Shown: in pieces, positions 15,493-23,929 of the stretch
How the letters are laid out: every line of letters begins with the position of its first letter
Numbering within the stretch: the stretch's first letter is position 1
Source: Azonexus sp.
GTDB lineage: Bacteria > Pseudomonadota > Gammaproteobacteria > Burkholderiales > Rhodocyclaceae
Assembly: GCA_031274715.1 (NCBI GenBank)
Contig: JAISPT010000076.1
Span: forward strand, 1-25,822
Reading direction: 5' to 3'
Length of the DNA: 25,822 nt
The notes under the pieces: model-generated
Seen by the model: only the letters and a program-made list of their open reading frames with translations
Database searches by the model: none
What the model was told of the DNA's origin: nothing
Translations under genes and position numbers: made by a program

Positions 15493-16113
15493 CTACTCGC
15501 CGACCACGTCGGCGCCGGCCGGTGGCACGAAGCGGAAGGTCGCCGGCGGTAGCGCCGGGTTGCGGTCCAGGGCCGAGAAGCGGATCAGCGTCGTCTGCCC
15601 GAAGCTGTCGCGCAATTCCATAGCCTTCAGATCGTCGCCGGCGAAGCCGACGCGCACTAGCTCAAAACCGCTGTCGCCGGCTTTCGGTACAGCATCGACC
15701 CAGAGCAGCCCGTCGCGCTCGCCGGCTTCGCTCAGTGTGAAATTGCGCTCCAGGTCGTTGCTACCGGAAAGCAAGGCCGCCGGCGAGCCACCGATGGCCT
15801 GACCGACCTGGCGCACCGTGACTTGCTGCAATTCACTGTCGTAGATCCAGATTTTCTCGCCATCACTGACCACCAGTTGCGGGTAGGGTTTGACGATTTC
15901 CCAGCGCAGCTTGCCCGGCCGGGCAATGCTGACCAGGCCGGAGGATTGTTGTGGTTTGCGCCCGCCCTGGGCAACTACCACCTGCGCGAACTCGGCCTTC
16001 AGCGTCTTGGTGCCGGCCAGAAAGCGGTGTAGGCGGTCCACCGCGCCAGCCTCGGCGAACAGCGGCAGGACGGCGAGCAGCGCCGCAGCGCCGCACGTGA
16101 TCAGTCGTTTCAT
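15493..16113 (-). CDS. lolA: outer-membrane lipoprotein carrier protein LolA
   Basis: A 206-residue periplasmic chaperone that takes lipoproteins from LolCDE to LolB. A Sec signal (MKRLITCGAAALLAVLPLFAEA) leads into VDRLHRFLAGTKTLKAEFAQVV, SSGLVSIARPGKLRWEIVKPYPQLVVSDGEKIWIYDSELQQVTVRQ and LRDSFGQTTLIRFSALDRNPALPPATFRFVPPAGADVV, all typical of LolA. The ATG overlaps the ftsK stop as ATGA, with AAGGAA in the end of ftsK as ribosome site. This ftsK-lolA linkage is common in proteobacteria. The orphan lipoprotein at 961-1542 would use this route if it goes to the outer membrane. Confidence 0.96.
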   Translation of the reverse strand: MKRLITCGAAALLAVLPLFAEAGAVDRLHRFLAGTKTLKAEFAQVVVAQGGRKPQQSSGLVSIARPGKLRWEIVKPYPQLVVSDGEKIWIYDSELQQVTVRQVGQAIGGSPAALLSGSNDLERNFTLSEAGERDGLLWVDAVPKAGDSGFELVRVGFAGDDLKAMELRDSFGQTTLIRFSALDRNPALPPATFRFVPPAGADVVGE

Positions 16114-18422
16114 TCCATTTCCTTGCGCGCCAGCACTTCGCGACCGCCGCGGCCATCCATGGCCGAGACCAGCCCGGCTTTCTCCATCGCCTCGATCAGC
16201 CGCGCCGAACGGTTGTAACCGATGCGTAAATGGCGCTGAACCAGTGAGATCGAGGCGCGGCGATTCTTCAGCACGATGTCCACGGCCTGATCGTAGAGCG
16301 GATCGCTCTCGGCATCGTCACCGCCCTCACCGTTACCGCTCCCTTCCTCGTCGTCGTTACCGACGCCGGTCAGGACGTCGGCGACGTATTCCGGAGCACC
16401 GGTCGTTTTCAGGTACTCGACCACGCGATGTACCTCGTCATCAGTGACGAAGGCGCCATGCACCCGCGTCGGATAGCCGGTGCCGGGCGCCAGGTAAAGC
16501 ATGTCGCCCTGACCGAGCAGCGCCTCGGCACCCATCTGGTCGAGGATGGTGCGCGAATCGATCTTGCTCGATACCTGGAAGGAGAGGCGGGTCGGAATGT
16601 TGGCCTTGATCAGGCCGGTGATCACGTCCACGCTCGGGCGCTGCGTCGCCAGCACCAAATGGATGCCGGCAGCGCGGGCCTTCTGCGCCAGGCGGGCAAT
16701 CTGCTCCTCGACCTTCTTGCCGACCACCATCATCAGGTCGGCCAGTTCATCGATGATGACGACGATATACGGCATCGTCGACAACGGCTCCGGCGCCTCC
16801 GGCGTCAGTGACAACGGATTCGGGATGTGTTCGCCCTTCTTGCCGGCTTCCTTGATCTTGCTATTGAGACCGGCGATATTGCGCACGCCCATCGCCGACA
16901 TCAGCTTGTAGCGCTTTTCCATCTCGGTCACGCACCAGTGCAGCGCGTTGGCCGCCTGCTTCATATCGGTGACGACCGGTGCCAGCAGGTGCGGGATGCC
17001 CTCGTAGATCGACAGTTCGAGCATCTTCGGATCGACCATGATCAGGCGCACGTTTTCCGGCTCGGACTTGTACAGCATCGACAGAATCATCGCGTTGACG
17101 CCGACCGACTTGCCCGAGCCGGTGGTACCGGCAACCAGCAGGTGCGGCGTTTTGGCCAGATCGGCGACTACCGGCTGGCCGCCGATGTCCTTGCCCAGGC
17201 ACACCGTCAGCGGGCTGGTCATGTCGTTGTACGGCTTGCTGGAGATGATCTCAAAAAGCTTGACCATCTGCCGCTTCGGGTTGGGCAGTTCCAGCGCCAT
17301 GCACGATTTGCCGGGCACCGTCTCAACGACACGGATTGACACCATGGCCAGGGCGCGCGCCAGGTCGCGAGCGAGATTGACGATCTGCGCGCCCTTGACA
17401 CCGACCGCCGGTTCGATTTCGTAGCGGGTGATGACCGGGCCGGGCATGGCCGCCAGCACCCTGACTTGCACGCCGAAGTCAGCGAGCTTGCGTTCGATCA
17501 GGCGCGACGTGTATTCCAGCGTCTCGGCGCTGACCATTTCGGTCGCCGGCGGCGCCGGATCGAGCAGGTGCAACGGCGGCAGGACGCCGCCGATCACGGC
17601 CTCGGGGAACAGCAGCGACTGCTTTTCACGCTCGACACGCTTTTCGGCCTTTTTCGACACTAGCACTTCGACCGGCGCCGGCGTTTCGATGAGGATCGGC
17701 TCATGCAGCTCGCCCCGGCGCTTTTCTTCCTCGACAACGACCTCGCGCTGCTGCGCCACCTCGCGGCCGATGCGCCGGTCGCGCCAAGCCTCGACACGGC
17801 CGATCACCAGTCCAGCCAATGCTTCGAGAAACTGGCCGAGGCGCTCGAAGGCCCACAGCCAGGACATGCCGGAAAAGACACTCCAACCGGCGGCCATGGC
17901 CATCAGCAGGAACAGCGTGGCACCGGTATAGCCCAACGACTCGCCGAGCCAGCGGCTGACCTCAAGGCCGAGCATGCCGCCTGGGCTGAGCGGCAATTCC
18001 GCCGGCAATGAATGAAAGCGCAAAGCCTCCAGTGCGCAACTGGCGACCAACAGGAAGACGAAGCCGACCAAGGCAATGAACAGCGGCCGATGGTCATCGA
18101 GCCCGTCCGCTTTAAGCCGGCGCACGCCCCACCACACCGACATGCCGAGCAACACCACCCACCACCAGGCGGAAAGACCGAAGACATAGAGCATCAAGTC
18201 GGCCACCCAGGCACCGGCGCGGCCGGCCGGGTTGTGCAGGCTCTGCGTCACCACCGCATGCGACCAACCCGGATCGTCGCGATGAAAGCCCCATAAAGCC
18301 AGGATCAGGAACAGCGTGACGGCACCGACACCGAGCCAGCGCGACTCCTGCAGCAGGGTACCGATCTTGTCCGGCAGGGGGCTCGCCCCCCGTTCCAGGG
18401 TTCTACCCACGACCTTCTTCAT
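16110..18422 (-). CDS. ftsK: DNA translocase FtsK
   Basis: A 770-residue septum-located DNA pump that clears chromosome termini and activates XerCD at dif. The N-terminal membrane domain has about four segments (roughly 30-45, 75-99, 113-130, 168-190). A short charged linker (about 210-290) follows, much shorter than in E. coli FtsK. The motor domain has Walker A AGTTGSGKSV at 431-440 and Walker B YIVVIIDELAD around 552-562. The C-terminal gamma winged-helix (about 700-770, DPLYDQAVDIVLKNRRASISLVQRHLRIGYNRSARLIEAMEKAGLV) reads KOPS sequences. ATG overlaps the stop of the Crp/Fnr gene as ATGA; lolA overlaps its own end in the same way. Confidence 0.97.
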   Translation of the reverse strand: MKKVVGRTLERGASPLPDKIGTLLQESRWLGVGAVTLFLILALWGFHRDDPGWSHAVVTQSLHNPAGRAGAWVADLMLYVFGLSAWWWVVLLGMSVWWGVRRLKADGLDDHRPLFIALVGFVFLLVASCALEALRFHSLPAELPLSPGGMLGLEVSRWLGESLGYTGATLFLLMAMAAGWSVFSGMSWLWAFERLGQFLEALAGLVIGRVEAWRDRRIGREVAQQREVVVEEEKRRGELHEPILIETPAPVEVLVSKKAEKRVEREKQSLLFPEAVIGGVLPPLHLLDPAPPATEMVSAETLEYTSRLIERKLADFGVQVRVLAAMPGPVITRYEIEPAVGVKGAQIVNLARDLARALAMVSIRVVETVPGKSCMALELPNPKRQMVKLFEIISSKPYNDMTSPLTVCLGKDIGGQPVVADLAKTPHLLVAGTTGSGKSVGVNAMILSMLYKSEPENVRLIMVDPKMLELSIYEGIPHLLAPVVTDMKQAANALHWCVTEMEKRYKLMSAMGVRNIAGLNSKIKEAGKKGEHIPNPLSLTPEAPEPLSTMPYIVVIIDELADLMMVVGKKVEEQIARLAQKARAAGIHLVLATQRPSVDVITGLIKANIPTRLSFQVSSKIDSRTILDQMGAEALLGQGDMLYLAPGTGYPTRVHGAFVTDDEVHRVVEYLKTTGAPEYVADVLTGVGNDDEEGSGNGEGGDDAESDPLYDQAVDIVLKNRRASISLVQRHLRIGYNRSARLIEAMEKAGLVSAMDGRGGREVLARKEME

Positions 18423-19081
18423 GAACCCAGAATCACCACCAGGTCGCCCTCGGTAGCAATGTAGCCGCTCAGTTCGAGATCGCGCATGACCTTGCTGACC
18501 ATTTCGCGCGAGGCGCCGATCATGCGCGCCATGTCCTGCTTCGAGATCTTCTTCTTGACCACACGCCGGCCCTCCTCCTCGACCGATACGTCGAGCAACA
18601 GGCGGGCAACCCGGCCGTAGACGTCGAGCAAAGCCAGACTCTCGATCTTGCGATCGGCCTCGCGCAAGCGGCGGACGAGAAGCTGCATCAGCCTCTGGGC
18701 AACCAGGAAATTGTCCTGCAGGCAGCGCTGGAAGGCGTCCTTGCCGAGCACCAGCAATTCGCAGGGCTCGCTGGCGACAACGCTAGCTGAACGCGAACTG
18801 CCGTCGATCAGGCCCATCTCACCGAACGACTCACCCGGACCAAGCCAGGCGAGAATGATCTCGCGCCCTTCCTCATCGGTATTGGTCACCTTGGCGCGGC
18901 CGGTGAGCAGAATATAGAGGAAATCGGTCGCTTCCCCGGCGCGCACCACGAAAGCGCCGCGCTCGACGCGGCGGCGGCCGCACACCTTGGACAGCTTTTC
19001 CAGTTCAAATTCGCTCAGCCCGGAAAACAGCGGCACATTGCGCAGCACGACCAGGCTCAAGCCATATTGATTCGTCGGCAT
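18419..19081 (-). CDS. Crp/Fnr-family transcriptional regulator
   Basis: A 220-residue regulator. The N-terminal cyclic-nucleotide-binding fold (about 15-125) has the phosphate-cassette-like sequence GESFGEMGLIDGSSRSASVVA, where GE and RSA match the cAMP-contacting residues of CRP. No N-terminal cysteine cluster is present, so it is not an oxygen-sensing FNR. The C-terminal helix-turn-helix reads SKQDMARMIGASREMVSKVMRDLELSGYI, with the recognition helix RE-x-V-x-K similar to CRP RETVGR. It is translationally chained to ftsK and divergent from trxB. GGAAAATG 10 bases before ATG 19081 gives a modest ribosome site. Its ligand and targets are unknown; cAMP binding is plausible only. Confidence 0.92.
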   Translation of the reverse strand: MPTNQYGLSLVVLRNVPLFSGLSEFELEKLSKVCGRRRVERGAFVVRAGEATDFLYILLTGRAKVTNTDEEGREIILAWLGPGESFGEMGLIDGSSRSASVVASEPCELLVLGKDAFQRCLQDNFLVAQRLMQLLVRRLREADRKIESLALLDVYGRVARLLLDVSVEEEGRRVVKKKISKQDMARMIGASREMVSKVMRDLELSGYIATEGDLVVILGS

Positions 19082-19113
19082 AAATCATTTTCCGTTCATG
19101 GGGTTATGAATTA

Positions 19114-19183
19114 ATTATAAACCGCTTTCGTAGACGAAGCGGCAAGGTGGAGAAAACCACGGGTGCCGCGGCAAGGCTATAAT
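19114..19183. promoter_or_regulatory. divergent promoter region, regulator gene / trxB
   Basis: Two perfect TATAAT elements face away from each other: on the minus strand at 19114-19119 (toward the regulator) and on the plus strand at 19178-19183 (toward trxB). Neither has a strong -35. Between them lies a dyad at 19122-19142: CCGCTT and AAGCGG arms with inner CGT/ACG and one bulged T. It sits just upstream of the regulator's -10, where an operator could control both directions. Confidence 0.55.
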
Positions 19184-19212
19184 TTTTCCTTCGACCAACC
19201 CAGAGGAACGTC

Positions 19213-20169
19213 ATGTCCGCATCGTCCCGCCATCACCCCCTCATCATCCTCGGTTCCGGCCCGGCCGGCTACACTGCCGCCGTCTACGCCGCCCGCGCCA
19301 ACCTGAAACCGGTACTGATCACCGGTCTTGCCCAGGGCGGCCAACTGATGACCACGACCGAGGTCGACAACTGGCCGGCCGACGCCGACGGCGTCCAAGG
19401 CCCCGAGTTGATGGCGCGCTTCGAAGCCCACGCCCGGCGCTTCGACACCGAGATTATCTTCGACCAGATTCATACCGCCCGCCTGACCGAGCGGCCGTTC
19501 ACGCTGGTCGGCGATGCCGGCAGCTATACCTGCGACGCGTTGATCATCGCCACCGGCGCTTCGGCCCAGTACCTCGGCCTGCCCTCGGAAGAAAAGTTCG
19601 CCGGCAAGGGCGTCTCCGCCTGTGCCACCTGCGACGGCTTCTTCTACCGCAACAAGCCGGTCGCCGTCGTCGGCGGCGGCAACAGCGCCATCGAAGAAGC
19701 GCTGTACCTGGCCAACATCGCTAGCCACGTGACGCTGATCCACCGCCGGGACAAATTCAGGGCCGAGAAGATCATGCAGGACAAACTGTTCGACAAGGAA
19801 AAAACCGGCAAGATCACGATCCACTACAACCACACGCTCGACGAGATTCTCGGCGACGACTCCGGCGTCACCGGCCTGCGCCTCAAGAGCACGCAGGACG
19901 GCAGTACGCGACAGGTAGATGTGCACGGGGTCTTCATCGCCATCGGCCACAAGCCGAACACCGACATCTTCGCCGGCCAGTTGGCTATGGAAAACGGCTA
20001 TCTGGTAACCCAGGGCGGCCGCAACGGCAATGCCACGCAAACCAGCATTCCCGGCGTCTTCGCGGCTGGCGACGTGCAGGACCACATTTACCGCCAAGCC
20101 TGCACCTCGGCCGGCACCGGCTGCATGGCGGCCCTGGACGCCGAGCGTTACCTCGACCAAGCGGGCTGA
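19213..20169 (+). CDS. trxB: thioredoxin reductase TrxB
   Basis: A 318-residue NADPH- and FAD-dependent reductase that keeps thioredoxin reduced. The FAD-binding GSGPAGYTAA begins at residue 14, the redox pair Cys137/Cys140 is in CATCDG, the NADPH-binding VVGGGNSAIEEA starts near 153, and the FAD closing motif GVFAAGDVQDHIYRQ is near the C terminus. The length matches the family (321 in E. coli). ATG at 19213 has AGAGGAA upstream. The Smr-domain gene follows 15 bases after the stop, and the regulator-ftsK-lolA operon runs the other way. Confidence 0.97.
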   Translation: MSASSRHHPLIILGSGPAGYTAAVYAARANLKPVLITGLAQGGQLMTTTEVDNWPADADGVQGPELMARFEAHARRFDTEIIFDQIHTARLTERPFTLVGDAGSYTCDALIIATGASAQYLGLPSEEKFAGKGVSACATCDGFFYRNKPVAVVGGGNSAIEEALYLANIASHVTLIHRRDKFRAEKIMQDKLFDKEKTGKITIHYNHTLDEILGDDSGVTGLRLKSTQDGSTRQVDVHGVFIAIGHKPNTDIFAGQLAMENGYLVTQGGRNGNATQTSIPGVFAAGDVQDHIYRQACTSAGTGCMAALDAERYLDQAG

Positions 20170-20184
20170 CTCCCCCGGCGCGGC

Positions 20185-20739
20185 GTGATCGACCCGGACG
20201 ACCTGGCCGCCTTCCATGCGGCAGTGGCCGGCAGCCGGCCGCTGCCCGACTCCGGCCGTATCCAGCGCCAGCCGCATCCGCCGCCGCCGCGACCGTTGCA
20301 GCACTTGGCCGACGAACAGGCGGCACTACGGGAAAGCCTGCACGGGACGATCGGCCTGCAAGACCGGCTCGAAGGCGGCGACGAACCGCGCTATCTGCGC
20401 GCCGGCTTGGCCGCCAGCGTACTGCGCGACTTGCGCCGCGGCCGCTGGGTGGTCCAGGACGAAATTGACCTGCACGGCTGCAACCGTGACGGCGCCCGCC
20501 AGTTGCTCAGCAGCTTCTTGGCCGAGGCACTACAACACGGCTTACGCTGCGTGCGGGTGGTACACGGCAAGGGACTGCGCTCGCCGCAAAAGACTTCGGT
20601 GCTGCGCCAATTGGTGCGCGGCTGGCTGGCTCAGCGCAACGAAGTGCTCGCTTACTGCCAGGCTCGACCACACGATGGTGGCGAAGGAGCGTTGATCGTG
20701 CTGCTGCGCGCCGCGAAAAAAACCAGAAACTTGGCCTGA
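20185..20739 (+). CDS. Smr-domain protein (SmrA/MutS2-like nuclease domain)
   Basis: A 184-residue protein with a proline-rich, probably disordered N-terminal part (about 20-45) and a C-terminal Smr domain (about 90-180). Smr hallmarks are DEIDLHGCNRDGARQLL, with the DLHG motif, and CVRVVHGKGLRS, with HGKG, followed by VLAYCQARPHDGGEGALIVLLR. Stand-alone Smr proteins are nicking endonucleases or RNA-processing factors; the in vivo role of this subgroup is unsettled. The start is GTG at 20185, 15 bases after trxB, so it is probably cotranscribed. No good ribosome site is seen. Confidence 0.9.
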   Translation: MIDPDDLAAFHAAVAGSRPLPDSGRIQRQPHPPPPRPLQHLADEQAALRESLHGTIGLQDRLEGGDEPRYLRAGLAASVLRDLRRGRWVVQDEIDLHGCNRDGARQLLSSFLAEALQHGLRCVRVVHGKGLRSPQKTSVLRQLVRGWLAQRNEVLAYCQARPHDGGEGALIVLLRAAKKTRNLA

Positions 20740-20776
20740 CAATAAAGCGTCGTCAAAACGAGAAATACCAGATCAA

Positions 20777-20798
20777 GCCGAATCCCTCTACGTTCGGC
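20777..20798. terminator. weak hairpin between convergent genes
   Basis: GCCGAA (20777-20782) pairs with TTCGGC (20793-20798) around a 10-base loop in the 87-base gap between the convergent Smr and hemerythrin genes. There is no T-run on either side, so any terminator role is uncertain. Confidence 0.25.
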
Positions 20799-20826
20799 GG
20801 CGCCACAAGCCGGTTTACCGCATAAT

Positions 20827-21324
20827 TCAGCGCCCAAACAGGCGAGCCAACAGCCCCTTCTTCTTCGACCGCTCCTCCAGTTCGTGCAGCATGTCGTCTC
20901 CCATCTTGTCCTTGTAGCCCCGCTTCGTCCGCAGGTAGGCATTCACACTGTCGACGTAGGCGTGATCCTCGCTGCGAATATGAGAAAACAACCAGCGCGA
21001 AAGGAGGGTAAGTAGCTCGTCGATAACATCCTCGCCAGCGTTGAAGCGATTTTTGAACTCGACCACCCGGCGCACGAATAGCTCATGCACCCGCCTATGC
21101 GCTTTTGTAAACTCGTAGCCGGCGCTTTCCAGCATGCCTTCCTCAAAGGTGAAGTGCGAGGCGGTGTAATCCACCATTTCTTCAATCACCTCACCCACGC
21201 CCTTGCGATTACCCATTTTCTGCGATTTATACAAACGGTTGATGTAGTCGACGATGCGCTTATGCTGGTTGTCGATCTCGGCAATTCCCGTATCCAGATC
21301 GGAACTCCACTTCAATATCGCCAA
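20827..21324 (-). CDS. bacteriohemerythrin
   Basis: A 165-residue four-helix non-heme di-iron protein that reversibly binds O2. All expected ligands are present: His21 in NQHKRIVDYIN, His57 and Glu61 in HFTFEE, His76 and His80 in AHRRVHELF, His115 and Asp120 in HIRSED. The last 30 residues (about 135-165, KDKMGDDMLHELEERSKKKGLLARLFGR) form a basic, amphipathic tail not found in minimal hemerythrins. In bacteria such proteins deliver or sense oxygen in microaerobic cells. It is probably monocistronic. ATG at 21324 follows GGAGAGCATCTT, with the ribosome site about 8 bases away. Confidence 0.95.
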   Translation of the reverse strand: MAILKWSSDLDTGIAEIDNQHKRIVDYINRLYKSQKMGNRKGVGEVIEEMVDYTASHFTFEEGMLESAGYEFTKAHRRVHELFVRRVVEFKNRFNAGEDVIDELLTLLSRWLFSHIRSEDHAYVDSVNAYLRTKRGYKDKMGDDMLHELEERSKKKGLLARLFGR

Positions 21325-21581
21325 GATGCTCTCCTATAACCAGACATAATAAATCGAACGGAATTATAATAGGCCCCGTCGAATCCGGACGGCATGCCTC
21401 ATTTGTCATTGCAGCGCAGGGAGAGTTATTCGCAGTCGATCTCTCATACCGACACCTCGAAAAACCACGTCCCTCCAAAACCATGCATCGTAAAATCAGC
21501 GGCTTACGACAAGGATTTCGGTAAATTTTAGGTTTTCCGAGGCGCCACCATGACAACACCCCGATGGAGATCGTACCCCCG
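21325..21581. other. AT-richer intergenic region upstream of the hemerythrin gene
   Basis: These 257 bases lie between the 116-aa gene and the hemerythrin gene, both on the minus strand. A minus-strand TATAAT lies within TATTATAATT around 21363-21372 and could be the hemerythrin -10 element; no matching -35 is clear. I looked for an FNR-type TTGAT-N4-ATCAA box and did not see one. Nothing else is supported. Confidence 0.4.
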
Positions 21582-21932
21582 CTACTCGGCGTCCTTCTGC
21601 AACGCCTTGCGGTACACCTCGGCATCCTGGATACCGGTCCAGCCGGTGCCGCCGTCTTTATCGGACAGATGCAGGCTGGAATGGATGTTGGAGAGGTGAA
21701 AAATTTCCATCGCCACATCGTCGGGAAAACCCTGGCGGTCGGAACGATCGGTAACCATCAGCTCGTTGAAGTAGGCATCCAGCTCCGGCTTGCCCCAGAA
21801 ACTGACGATCTTGCCGAGAATGCGCGGAAAGGAAGCCTCGAGCCGGCTCGGGTAATGCTGCGCATCGCTGCCGAGAAAAGCTTTCAGTTGTTCGCGCCAA
21901 GCGGCAATATCAGCCGTACTCGGTTGCTCCAT
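21582..21932 (-). CDS. uncharacterised 116-aa protein downstream of glnB
   Basis: I do not recognise this family. The protein is small, soluble and acidic, rich in aromatic residues, without signal or membrane segments. Distinct stretches are WREQLKAFLG, FPRILGKIVSFWGKPELDAYFNELM, a basic/acidic DRSDRQGFPDD, and the C-terminal HLSNIHSSLHLSDKDGGTGWTGIQD. Coding is well supported by a strong GGAGGAGAAGG ribosome site just before ATG 21932 and by the 18-base gap to glnB. It is the last gene of the ppa-nadE-glnB run, so a link to nitrogen or NAD metabolism is possible but not shown. Confidence 0.82.
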   Translation of the reverse strand: MEQPSTADIAAWREQLKAFLGSDAQHYPSRLEASFPRILGKIVSFWGKPELDAYFNELMVTDRSDRQGFPDDVAMEIFHLSNIHSSLHLSDKDGGTGWTGIQDAEVYRKALQKDAE

Positions 21933-21950
21933 GGCCTTCTCCTCCAGCCG

Positions 21951-22289
21951 TCAGATGGCCGCTTCGTTGGTTTCACCGGTACGAATGCGGACCACCTGCT
22001 CGACCGGCATGACGAAAATCTTGCCATCGCCGATCTTGCCAGTGTGTGCGGCCTTGACGATGGCTTCGATGGCGGCGTCGACATGGTCGTCGTTAACCAC
22101 GATCTCGATCTTGATCTTGGGCAGGAAATCAACGACGTACTCGGCGCCCCGGTACAACTCGGTATGCCCCTTCTGCCGCCCGAAACCCTTGACCTCGGTG
22201 ACCGTCAGGCCGGTAATCCCGATTTCCGATAGCGCTTCGCGGACTTCGTCGAGCTTGAAGGGCTTGATGATGGCTTCGATCTTTTTCAT
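21951..22289 (-). CDS. glnB: nitrogen regulatory protein P-II (GlnB)
   Basis: A 112-residue trimeric signal protein that reads 2-oxoglutarate and ATP/ADP and is uridylylated according to glutamine. The start MKKIEAIIKPFKLDEVREAL and the T-loop KGFGRQKGHTELYRGAEY, with Tyr51 as modification site, are intact, as is the C-terminal TGKIGDGKIFV nucleotide-binding segment and RIRTGE. MKKIEAIIKPFKLD is closer to E. coli GlnB than GlnK, and no amtB is adjacent. ATG at 22289 with AGGAAGC upstream is preferred to an extended start at 22355, which would overlap nadE. It follows nadE by 23 bases, suggesting cotranscription. Confidence 0.95.
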   Translation of the reverse strand: MKKIEAIIKPFKLDEVREALSEIGITGLTVTEVKGFGRQKGHTELYRGAEYVVDFLPKIKIEIVVNDDHVDAAIEAIVKAAHTGKIGDGKIFVMPVEQVVRIRTGETNEAAI

Positions 22290-22312
22290 GGTCAGCTTCC
22301 TGGAGTGGCTTC

Positions 22313-23917
22313 TTAAAATTCGTCGCGGTAGCGGTTGGTAATAGGATAACGCCAATCCTTGCCAAAACCGCGCGGCGTGATGCGAATACCGACTGGCGCC
22401 TGGCGCCGCTTGTACTCGGCCACGCGCAGTAGGCGCACGACACGCCGCACCGCTTCCTCCGGCAGGCCGGCGGCGATAACCTCGCGCGGGCTGCGGTCCT
22501 CTTCCATATAAGCACGGACGATGGTGTCGAGCACCTCGTACGGCGGCAGCGAATCCTGGTCGACCTGGTCCGGCTTTAGTTCGGCCGACGGCGGGCGGCT
22601 GATGATGTTGTCCGGGATCACTGATGAAATGCCGTTGCGATAATCCGCCAGGCGGTACACCAGGGTCTTGTAGACGTCCTTGAGCACCGCAAAACCGCCG
22701 GCCATGTCGCCGTACAGCGTGCAGTAGCCGACCGCCATCTCCGACTTGTTGCCAGTCGTCAGGACCAGCGCTCCGGTCTTGTTGGACAGCGCCATCAGCA
22801 GGTTGCCGCGGATGCGCGCCTGGATGTTTTCCTCGGTAGTGTCGGCCGGCAGGTCGGCGAACAGCGGTTCGAGCAGTACCGCATAGGTCTGCATAGCCGG
22901 CGCAATGGCGATCTCGTCGTAGCGCACAGCGAGCCGGCGCACCATCTCGCGCGAATCGTCAAGGCTCATCCGCGCCGTGTAGGGCGACGGCATCATCACC
23001 GCCCGCACCTTGTCGGCGCCCAGGGCATCGACGGCGACGCACAGCGTCAAGGCCGAATCGATGCCGCCGGAAAAACCGACGATGGCACCGGGAAAACCAT
23101 TCTTGCCAACGTAGTCACGCACGCCGAGAACCAGGGCGCGATAAGCCTCGGCCTCAAGCGGCAGCTCTGCCGCGAGATCGGCCGAATGCAGTTCGCCGGC
23201 GCGGAAATCGACGATGCCCAGCGCCTCCTCGAACTGCGGCAAGCGCATGCGCACAATCTGTCCGGCGTCGAGGGCGAAGGAAGCCCCATCGAACACCAGT
23301 TCGTCCTGGCCGCCGATCAGATTGCAGTAGATGGCGGCAATGCCGCAGGCGGCGACCCGCTCGCCGAGCGCTTGGCGGCGATCGTTCTGCTTCCCCAGAT
23401 GGCAGGGCGAGGCGTTGAGCACCAGCATCAACTCGGCGCCAACGTCAGCCGCCGCCTCGAAGGCGCCCTCCTCCCAGACATCGGCGCAGATATTGATGCC
23501 ACAGCGCACGCCGCCGAGCGTGACGACGCAGGGCGCATCGCCAGCCGCAAAATAGCGGCGTTCGTCGAAGACCTCGTAATTGGCCAGGTGATTCTTGCGA
23601 TAAACCGCCGTGCAGTGGCCGTTCTCGATGACGCTGGCGGCGTTGTAGCAAAGTCCGTCGGCTTCCAACGGATGACCGACGACCAGCGCGATATCGCCGA
23701 CACGCCCGGCCAGCTCAGCGAGCGCCTGGGCGCAGGCGCGGTAGAAATCCGGGCGCAGCAGCAGGTCTTCCGGCGGATAGCCGCACAGGGCCAGCTCCGG
23801 CGTCAGCAGCACCTGGGCGCCGCACGCCCTGGCCTCGGCGGCGCACCGGACAATGCGTTCGACGTTACCCGTCAGGTCGCCGACGGTGGCATTGAACTGG
23901 GCAACGGCGATACGCAT
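22313..23917 (-). CDS. nadE: glutamine-dependent NAD+ synthase NadE
   Basis: A 534-residue two-domain enzyme making NAD+ from deamido-NAD+, ATP and glutamine. The N-terminal nitrilase-like glutaminase domain (about 1-245) has the triad Glu41 (TPELALCGYPPEDLL), Lys108 (YRKNHL) and Cys144 (INICADVWEE). The C-terminal synthase domain (about 260-534) has the PP-loop SGGIDS at 283-288 and TTGNKSEMAVGYCTLYGDMAGGF. The length is normal for the bacterial bidomain form. The gene begins 12 bases after ppa and leads into glnB. Having glnB next to a glutamine-consuming enzyme fits with nitrogen sensing. The ribosome site before ATG 23917 is weak. Confidence 0.96.
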   Translation of the reverse strand: MRIAVAQFNATVGDLTGNVERIVRCAAEARACGAQVLLTPELALCGYPPEDLLLRPDFYRACAQALAELAGRVGDIALVVGHPLEADGLCYNAASVIENGHCTAVYRKNHLANYEVFDERRYFAAGDAPCVVTLGGVRCGINICADVWEEGAFEAAADVGAELMLVLNASPCHLGKQNDRRQALGERVAACGIAAIYCNLIGGQDELVFDGASFALDAGQIVRMRLPQFEEALGIVDFRAGELHSADLAAELPLEAEAYRALVLGVRDYVGKNGFPGAIVGFSGGIDSALTLCVAVDALGADKVRAVMMPSPYTARMSLDDSREMVRRLAVRYDEIAIAPAMQTYAVLLEPLFADLPADTTEENIQARIRGNLLMALSNKTGALVLTTGNKSEMAVGYCTLYGDMAGGFAVLKDVYKTLVYRLADYRNGISSVIPDNIISRPPSAELKPDQVDQDSLPPYEVLDTIVRAYMEEDRSPREVIAAGLPEEAVRRVVRLLRVAEYKRRQAPVGIRITPRGFGKDWRYPITNRYRDEF

Positions 23918-23929
23918 GGGATCGTTGGA

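Noticed and set aside
19177..20304. 375-codon minus-strand frame over trxB
   Set aside because: It is antisense to trxB, whose catalytic CATCDG and cofactor motifs are intact.
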